This document shows positions 57,950-64,000 of a DNA stretch of 64,000 nucleotides, in pieces. Numbering within the stretch: position 1 is the first letter of the stretch; each line of letters opens with the position of its first letter. Location of the stretch: contig OX637288.1 of NCBI GenBank assembly GCA_951799445.1, forward strand, positions 7,566,501-7,630,500. Reading direction: 5' to 3'. The notes beneath the pieces are model-generated. The model saw only the letters and a list, made by a program, of their open reading frames with translations, had not been told where the DNA came from and ran no database searches. A program made the position numbers and the translations under genes. Origin of the DNA: Pseudisothecium myosuroides (lineage: Eukaryota; Streptophyta; Bryopsida; Hypnales; Lembophyllaceae).

Positions 57950-58650
57950 ATTTACAAACATTCTGACCATTGAGATTTCTTGTAAAAGTTGTTAGCAATT
58001 TTGATTTTTCCTTCATCTAGGGCCTTGATCATTTTTGAAAGTTGAATATTAAATTTTTTGGGTTAAACTTTTTTTCATCTAACCTTAGTCTTTTTTTCCA
58101 CATATTTACAAAATTGCACAAGATATAGGACATTTATGTTTTTCCTAAAAATGTTGAAAGACAAAACTTCACCTTTAGAAAGGGCTAAACAAAACTACTT
58201 TGGGAAGTTTAGGTACATTGAACATCCAATTGGAGGCGATTTTCACCCTAAATTTTTGAACAAGATAACTTAAAGGATCATATGGTTGGATTTGTTAGAT
58301 AATAAATAAAAAGGGGTAGGATTTTAGCTTTGCTTTGGATACAAGTATTTTGGAGCAGTTTTGGGCCTCAAAACACCATATTAAACTACTCATCTCTCAT
58401 GTCATGTGCCACATTGGAATAAGCTAAAAATTTGCATCCTTGTTTTGAATGGTTTAAGATAACCATACCCATTATAGTCAATCTCCCAGTTGCGTCCCCT
58501 AGTTCCATATGTGCAGCATTTGAGCCCACAAATCTCGGCCCAATGTAGATAGTGGACAAGCTTGAGGAGAGGAGTGAAATGGGCCAGGGTGAACCGACCC
58601 CCTCGCTCATTCTCCCAAAAAGTCCCCGACTTTTTTCCCAAGGGTACATG
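57950..58650. repeat. Upstream block of gene C duplicated in copy B
   Basis: Homologous to 2944-3455 and 4635-4790 (for example CCTAAAAATGTTGAAAGACAAAACTTCA, GTTGGATTTGTTAGATAATAA, and TTTGAGCCCACAAATCT). It lacks the R1 element and so shows the empty target site near 58421. Confidence 0.75.
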
Positions 58651-58655
58651 TTTAA

Positions 58656-59437
58656 AAAAAGATCCCCTATTTTGTGTTTAATTAATCTATTATCTACACA
58701 GCTACTCTGAGGCCTCTGATTGCAAACATGAATTTGAAATTTCTAAATTTTATCATGTATGGCAAATAGAAATTGAAGGTCCTGTATTTTTCCAAAGGGG
58801 ATAATACTAGGGACAAGCGAGGGGTCGATTGGTTGAGTCGAAAGTAGGGCAACGAGCCTCTTGCGGAGGTCCAACCAGGAGGTGAGTGTAAAAAAAAAGA
58901 CCCCCTATTTTGAGCCGTGTTTAATCAATTGTCAATTACTCTTCCAATCAATCTGGGGCCTCCAATTGCAAATATGAACTTAGAATTTGCAAATTTTATC
59001 ATGTGTCGCAAATAAAAAGCTCCTGCGTTTTCCCCAGGGTGAAAGGGGGGGGGCAAAACGGCCTCTGCAAGAGGCTCGCTAGTCGCTACACTACTTTAGA
59101 CTCGACCGGGTTGGTTTATGGCACCCCAGCCAACGCTGAAGTCGGCGCAGGACGCTAAATGAGTTTCACGAAGTGGGACCAGCAGGGTAAAAACGGAAGT
59201 TCTTGGGGGTAAAAGTAAAATCTTGCCCCTATTTTGAGCCGTGTCTAGGATATGTTCTAGACCTCTCCAAGCTAATTTGGGGTCTCTGATCGCAAATATG
59301 AATTCAAAATTTGCAAAAAAAATTTTGTGTGAAAAATAAAAAATTCCTGCGTTTTTCCCCGGGGTAAAATTCCTGCGTTTTCACACTGCCAGTTCCACTT
59401 CGTGGGACTCATTTAGCGTCCTGCGAAGTCGGCTGGG
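58656..59437. repeat. Nested foldback structure with a triplicated unit upstream of gene C
   Basis: A unit of about 145-160 bp, starting CCCCTATTTTG(A/T)G and ending TCCTGCGTTTTTCCCC, occurs three times (about 58656-58800, 58894-59040, 59224-59364). Two inverted-arm pairs surround them: about 58828-58882 with 59066-59122 (GAGCCTCTTGC / GCAAGAGGCTC), and about 59124-59180 with 59390-59437 (GGACGCTAAATGAGT / ACTCATTTAGCGTCC). Copy B lacks all of this. It is probably one or two foldback elements inserted into the promoter region of gene C. Confidence 0.7.
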
Positions 59438-59484
59438 TCATTGCCGTGTGCGTAATTCTTTGCGTTTCCAGACTTCGAGACCTG

Positions 59485-59493
59485 CCACGTGTC
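59485..59493. promoter_or_regulatory. G-box/ABRE-like CCACGTGTC upstream of gene C
   Basis: Identical to the box in copy B at 5116-5124 and followed by the same C/T-rich tract. It lies 440 bases before the start codon. A TATATAA at 59669-59675 could be a TATA box, but copy B does not keep it. Confidence 0.45.
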
Positions 59494-59934
59494 TTCTTCT
59501 CCCCCCCTCTTGGACCCACGGTCTTCTTCCCCTCCCTTGGTCCCCCCCTTCGATTCCTCTTCGATTCGTGCACTCCCCCCCTTGGATTGCAGCAGTCGCG
59601 GAGTCCCCCCCAACTGCTTGTCTGTACAACCCGGAACCCGAGCTCTATGTAAGCTTTCGCAGTTGCGCTATATAACTCAAGCTTAAGTTAGTAGTGATTG
59701 AGCTCACCACCAAGCTCGTGCCTCAGTTTTTTCTTCTGCAGTAGAGCTTTTGCAGATTCCACTTCAATCTTCTCCTTTCGACCGGGAGCTTCACCCACTT
59801 TTTATCTTTGTTGTCAGTCGTGGGGACTACTATTCTAGTACGAATTTCACTCGTGAGCACTGTCGGTAGGCAAACAGAGGTTCTGGGTGGGGTGGGGTAG
59901 TGGTTCTGCGGGATGTTCATATGCACTTGAGGCC

Positions 59935-61891
59935 ATGGAAAGGGAGAATAGGTTGCCTGCGTCTTTGATTTCGGAATTGTCTGGACTGCGTGATCATAGA
60001 AATTTGGCTGCTGCTGAATCCCTGAATGATTGGTTACAGGGGTGTTTTGGTTTGGAGTTACATTCGAGGGCAATCGTAGGCAGTGCAAAGGTTTCTTGGG
60101 TGGTGGACATCCATCGTTACTTTTATTTAGAGGAAGGTCTCTTGTCAAGTTTGGATACCTACCTGCGATGGGTGAACGCAACCCAAACATCACTAAATGA
60201 TTGGTTGGAAAGCGGGCGTCCAACGCTGCTGTACTCCTTTGCACAATTAATATTTCAGAATGAAGTAGGGGGGGGTCTTCCTGAAGAGCCCTTCGAGGCC
60301 TCAGTACCGTCTTACGCCGTTGTTGTGTCGGCACTGGTTCTGCTGGCTCTGGTATACCATTACCTCACGGGAAATGTCGACAGGGGTGGCTCTAGAGCAT
60401 ACTCACGCAGTTCTTTAGATTTTCGAGATATTTACGTGGCAATAGTCCTGTTCCTGGGCGCCTATGTCTGGATTAAGTTCAGAGAGGTAGCTCCTAAAGG
60501 AGTGCACCGCAGAGAACTACCGAGCAAGCAAGGTGACGTCAAGGTGGTGTATGAAGCACGATTGAAACCTCCCATGTGGAACGACAAAAAAGTGCCAAGG
60601 CTCGATCTTGGGCGGTTCGCCACCCCGCAAGAGGCACACAATAAGTTTCTCATTGCTGCTTTCTACTACAACCGAGCTGCAGGTTTGCTGGATGGCTGGT
60701 TTCCGGTCCCCCCCATGAGTGAGGAAGAGCGACATTTCACTGGCGAGGAGAAGAGGAAGTGGGTGATCGTTCAAGCAAAGAAGGTCTATGAAGATTTCAA
60801 AAAGAAGGAGGCGGAGGCAGCCTTGTCCCAGGAATTGTTTGAAGCTTGCGAAGTTCAGGCGACACCAGGACATGATGAGGTGAATGTGGATCCTTGTGGC
60901 GCGAGGTTGTTGAACTCAGCTGAACCTCAACAGCTACTCCGTGAGAATCAGGCGGAGAACTCGGCAATGGGTATGACCATGCTGGACAATCATGGTTTGG
61001 AATGCGCATCCCATTCTTTCGATGGAATGCATGAGGTAAGCAACTTATTCCTTTTGCTTTTGAGGGGTTCATTGTTAAAATGGAATCTGTTTTTAGGTCT
61101 TGTTCCCGTTCTTAAGCGGATTCTGATGCATTGAAGCATTAAAATATGTATGATGTGGATGCTCCATGAGTAAGCGATGAATTATTGGTGTTTCAAGTCG
61201 TAACTAGAGTCCCAGTCACATTTGAACCTTGAGATGATGCATTTACAATGTATCTTCAACCAGCATCTTTGGATGCGACGGAACCAAGAAGTCTTTCATA
61301 TGGCCATGTTTTGGCTTTATAAATGGATGATTTCTAATGCCACGGGAAAGGAAGCGCAGGCTTTAGTGGGTTTCTCACAAATGCACTCCCCTTGCTGGTT
61401 TAGGTTTCTGACACCATTTGACGGATGATGTTCAGGGTCCTGCGCTTTCAAATGGCCATGGCCTTGGTTGTCAAGAAGGAGCTGCTCTACCAGTTTCACA
61501 GCTGCCACCAAACACCGAGAGTGGGATGAGTCTGCACGGCAGTGACCCATTGGACTTACTTCAAACACTTGTGCGCACTCTTCAGCAACAGATTTCTGAT
61601 CAACAACAGAAAATCGAAGAATTCGGTGCGCAAGTTTTGAAATTGCAGCATCAGCAATGTATTCAACAGCAACAACTCCAAGAATCCCGGATTCAAACTC
61701 CTCAGAGGCCATGTCAGTTTTGCCTTCAACAGCAGCAGCTGCAAGGCGTCAACCAAGGATTCCCAAGCTTTGAGGTGGAAATGGAGCAGAGCATGCATCA
61801 GCATAATTACCCAGGCTTCATGGCTCCGCCGCCTGATGGAGCGGAAGTCCAAGAAGGCTTCTCAGATTTGGATACACTTATGTACATGTAG
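59935..61891 (+). CDS. Gene C: two-TM protein with AP2/ERF-like domain and Gln-rich tail, 518 residues
   Basis: Exon 1 is 59935-61035, the intron (GAG|GTAAGC ... GATGTTCAG|) 61036-61435, exon 2 is 61436-61891 ending TAG; phase 0 join. The start GAGGCCATGG fits a plant start context. An in-frame GTG at 59887 is not used because copy B has a stop in the same stretch. Layout: helical N-terminal part (1-123), membrane segment about 124-146 (Val-Val-Val-Ser-Ala-Leu-Val-Leu-Leu), a short basic loop, a second about 165-183, then about 207-258 with an AP2-like pattern (Leu-Gly-Arg-Phe-Ala-Thr-Pro-Gln-Glu-Ala...Ala-Ala-Phe). A Lys/Glu-rich helix and, from residue 368, a Gln-rich tail ending Phe-Ser-Asp-Leu-Asp-Thr-Leu-Met-Tyr-Met follow. 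It may be a membrane-tethered regulator, but the AP2 match is partial. No stops or frameshifts: the only clearly intact gene here. Confidence 0.75.
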
Positions 61892-62827
61892 AGTGATTTG
61901 GCTGTCGCAGTAGTTTCATGGTAGCATATAAGTTTTACACAGAACATAGTACTGTACACTTCATACATTGGTGGGAAAGGTTACGTTAAGAAATATCAAG
62001 TCTTCTGTTTTGTATTCTCATGAATGGAAGTATGTTTTTACTCTTAGTCTGTGGTCTGGCAATATTGTCGCTAGAGTTGCAATATCTTAACGGCAATGAT
62101 AAATAAGAATGAATAGAACAAATAGAAAACCCTCAATTGTTGTGCATCCTACCCTTGAACCCTAAATCCTGAGCCATTCCTCTGCAGCAATATTGCAAGT
62201 GCCCCATATTGCAATTGAGAAAGACATGAGGTTAAACAGTGCGTGATATGAGATCATTTACAGCAAATTTTCCCAAGTGTCAGGCACCTGATAGGTAAAA
62301 CCACGAGATGATTATTGACAAAATCCTCTTTGCTGAAAGCACGATTTAGGTTTTCTTTCTTATGGTAAAGAAACAGATAGACAATTGGACACGGAAAAGA
62401 ATGCCTAGACTTGGAGCAATGAATTTCAGATCGTAGACAGAAATGAGAGGGAAGTACTTGATCTATTGCGGTGAAGAAAACTTGTCAACTAGATCACGCA
62501 TCATCTGGTTAGCATGATCACCAAGCAGATTACAAAAGAGAATGAATGAATGCACAAAATTTTGCTTTTAAGAAATCACACGTACGTCAGTTTCGATTTA
62601 TCAAGGTTTTCAGGTCCAAAATTGGACAATGGCACGGTGGGATAATTCTTTGCTTCACTAATGGCCTAGTAAAGATCAAATGAACGTTTGGCCTCAAAAT
62701 TGTCTCTCCACTGTGTGTATTCAATTGGATGAAACTAGTCTTTTAAAAGTCTTAGTAAAGAAATACACAAAGGAAAACCACAACAGAGCAGATCCAATTG
62801 CTATTACCACACAAAGCTTGATGCCTC
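61892..62827. other. 3' flank of gene C, duplicated with gene A
   Basis: Matches 931-1610 up to about 62600, then diverges. No gene is seen. Conservation of this non-coding DNA reflects the recent segmental duplication. Confidence 0.65.
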
Positions 62828-63819
62828 CACTACAAGAGAAATGGGTGTTTTAAGTAGTGTCCTAAACATCACATCTTTTAAGTAACGTCTTTTAAGTAAG
62901 TTTTTAAATAAAATTTTACTAAAAAGACAATCTTTTTAGTAAAATTTTACTTAAGAACTTACTTAAAAGACGTGATGTCTAGGACACTACTTAACCCTTA
63001 ACTGCCTCAGCGACCATATATGGTTGATCTGAAATTTCAGGCTCATTTTGGTATGGGCAGTTAAATTCGTTTGATCGTTTTAAAAAAAAATTGGGCAGTT
63101 TTTAGGGTTAACTATTGAAAACTTTCATTTTTCACTGCAAACGGTAAACATTTGATTTTTGAGAGGTCTTCAAAGTCATATATGTCAATGCATGGAATAG
63201 TAAAGCTTCCTAATATTACTTTGTTTCCCAACTTTTGCCAATTTCACTTGATTTGAGATCTAAAAACTTGTACTTATCCATTTGCTTTGAAAATGGTCCC
63301 AATGGAAAGAGTAAAGTGTTTTCATGATTTTCACCATTGAAAATTTAAACATGCAAGTGTTGATTTGGAGTTATTTGCAATTAATACTTATAAAAAAATT
63401 GCATTTCACCAATTGCAAAGTGGATTGTGTAATAAGTTTGATAGCTTTTCATATGAAATTAAGTTTTTTGAAAGTGCATTTTAGTGTGCTAACATTATTT
63501 GTAGTCGTTCATGTCACTTCCCATCCCAAAAAACTTTTATATGCAAATTTCTAAAACATTGTGGGGAGGGCAGCATACTGAAAATAGAAAGCATACATTT
63601 CTCTTGTTATAATCTCACAACTCCTATGCAATTTCGCACTCAAAATTGGTATGCTTACTAATAATCAAGCTCTTTAAACATTTGTACAATTAGATTTTGA
63701 AAAAAATACAATTTGCTTCATTGGGGTTAACTATAAGCCCATGCTCTTTTTTCATAGTCAAAACACACTTGAAAAGGCTTGGACATTTAGGGGTTAAAAC
63801 ACCCCTTTCTCTTGTAGTA
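62828..63819. mobile_element. CACTA miniature element carrying a nested piggyBac-type element
   Basis: It starts CACTACAAGAGAAATGGG and ends CCCTTTCTCTTGTAGTA, flanked by CTC on both sides (62825-62827 and 63820-63822). Its own sequence is a foldback: AAGTAGTGTCCTAAACATCACATC pairs with GACGTGATGTCTAGGACACTACTTAA. The last base is A instead of the expected G. Confidence 0.8.
62995..63793. mobile_element. PiggyBac-type element nested in the CACTA miniature element
   Basis: TTAA at 62991-62994 and 63794-63797. Removing 62995-63797 restores CTACTTAAAACACCC, the exact mirror of GGGTGTTTTAAGTAG in the left arm of the host element. Ends CCCTTAACTGCC and CATTTAGGGG. A subterminal palindrome, ACCATATATGGT, follows the left end. 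The 799-bp body is non-coding. Confidence 0.8.
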
Positions 63820-63822
63820 CTC

Positions 63823-64000
63823 GTTGAGCCAAGTTTCGGTTGGGCCTTTGCATCGTAGATTTCAATATAAGTCAACCTTTTGCCATGTTTCAAACCTCTG
63901 TTGGGATGACGACCACAAGAGCAAGTTTCGCTGCTATCGATCTTCACATGGTGCCCCTCAGCTCGTGTAATCTCGTTCAACTTTCCTGCAAATGCAATAC
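63823..64000. other. Rest of the duplicated 3' flank of gene C
   Basis: From 63897 to the window end the sequence matches 1653-1760 (CTGTTGGGATGACGACCACA, GGTGCCCCTCAGCTCGTG). The duplication therefore continues beyond the window. No gene is called. Confidence 0.6.

Noticed and set aside
59446..59686. Small open frames in the C/T-rich region upstream of gene C
   Set aside because: Low-complexity Ser/Pro readings, overlapping frames, not conserved in copy B.
61317..61852. Minus-strand open frames opposite the Gln-rich exon of gene C (and opposite gene A)
   Set aside because: Leu-rich shadows of CAG/CAA codons; the plus-strand exon has conserved splice sites in both copies.

Overview
The window looks like nuclear DNA of a green plant, probably a streptophyte outside the flowering plants (bryophyte, lycophyte or charophyte grade). 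Reasons: GT-AG introns of about 90-1000 nt, degenerate CCCTAAA telomere-type repeats (about 43.6-43.8 kb), a HAD/NIF phosphatase-like domain of the plant 'DLNG' type, CACGTG boxes, an AP2/ERF-like domain, and a dense load of Ty1-copia, CACTA and piggyBac-type elements. The lineage is inferred. Genes are sparse and most of the window is transposon, much of it nested.

Host part. Both ends carry copies of one gene. The complete copy (gene C, 59935-61891, one intron) encodes a 518-residue protein with two membrane segments, an AP2-like domain and a Gln-rich tail. The left edge holds the last exon of a paralogue (gene A, 1-930). A third copy (B, about 2944-5510) keeps only upstream DNA and ends at a CACTA fragment. 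This is a tandem gene array pushed apart by about 50 kb of insertions.

Left and middle transposons. There is a 3'-truncated, decayed Ty1-copia element (about 11885-15304, minus strand), a gene relic split by a CACTA element with TAA target duplications (15945-17232), and a nearly complete piggyBac element (19823-25601, TTAA both sides) whose transposase has all three catalytic Asp residues but two in-frame TAG codons. It contains a CACTA foldback element. Several elements of 0.5-1.2 kb with TTAACCCC ends appear to be related non-autonomous piggyBac elements.

Main discovery. Positions 31198-53132 look like a single DNA transposon of about 21.9 kb that I do not recognise as a described family. 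It has TGCCATATT... terminal inverted repeats, a 6-bp target duplication (TCATTA/TCATTC), and it splits an identifiable older repeat into two halves. It carries two divergent transcription units: a minus-strand gene of about 1,900 codons ending in a HAD/NIF phosphatase-like domain, and a plus-strand gene of about 1,050 codons with an RNase-H-like core resembling the DUF7869 family (probable transposase). About 41 copies of a palindrome (consensus TCGTGGGATCCCACGA) are scattered only inside this element, in introns, ends, spacers and coding exons. In exons they are read as Ser-Gly-Asp-Pro-Thr-Met-like insertions. Most disabling mutations are stop codons explainable by C-to-T change.

Right part. 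Two piggyBac-type elements sit head to tail sharing one TTAA (54764-56625), followed by the duplicated upstream region, a complex foldback with a triplicated unit (58.66-59.44 kb), gene C, its duplicated 3' flank, and a CACTA miniature element with a piggyBac miniature element nested in it (62828-63819). All coordinates and alignments were made by eye; no database search was possible.
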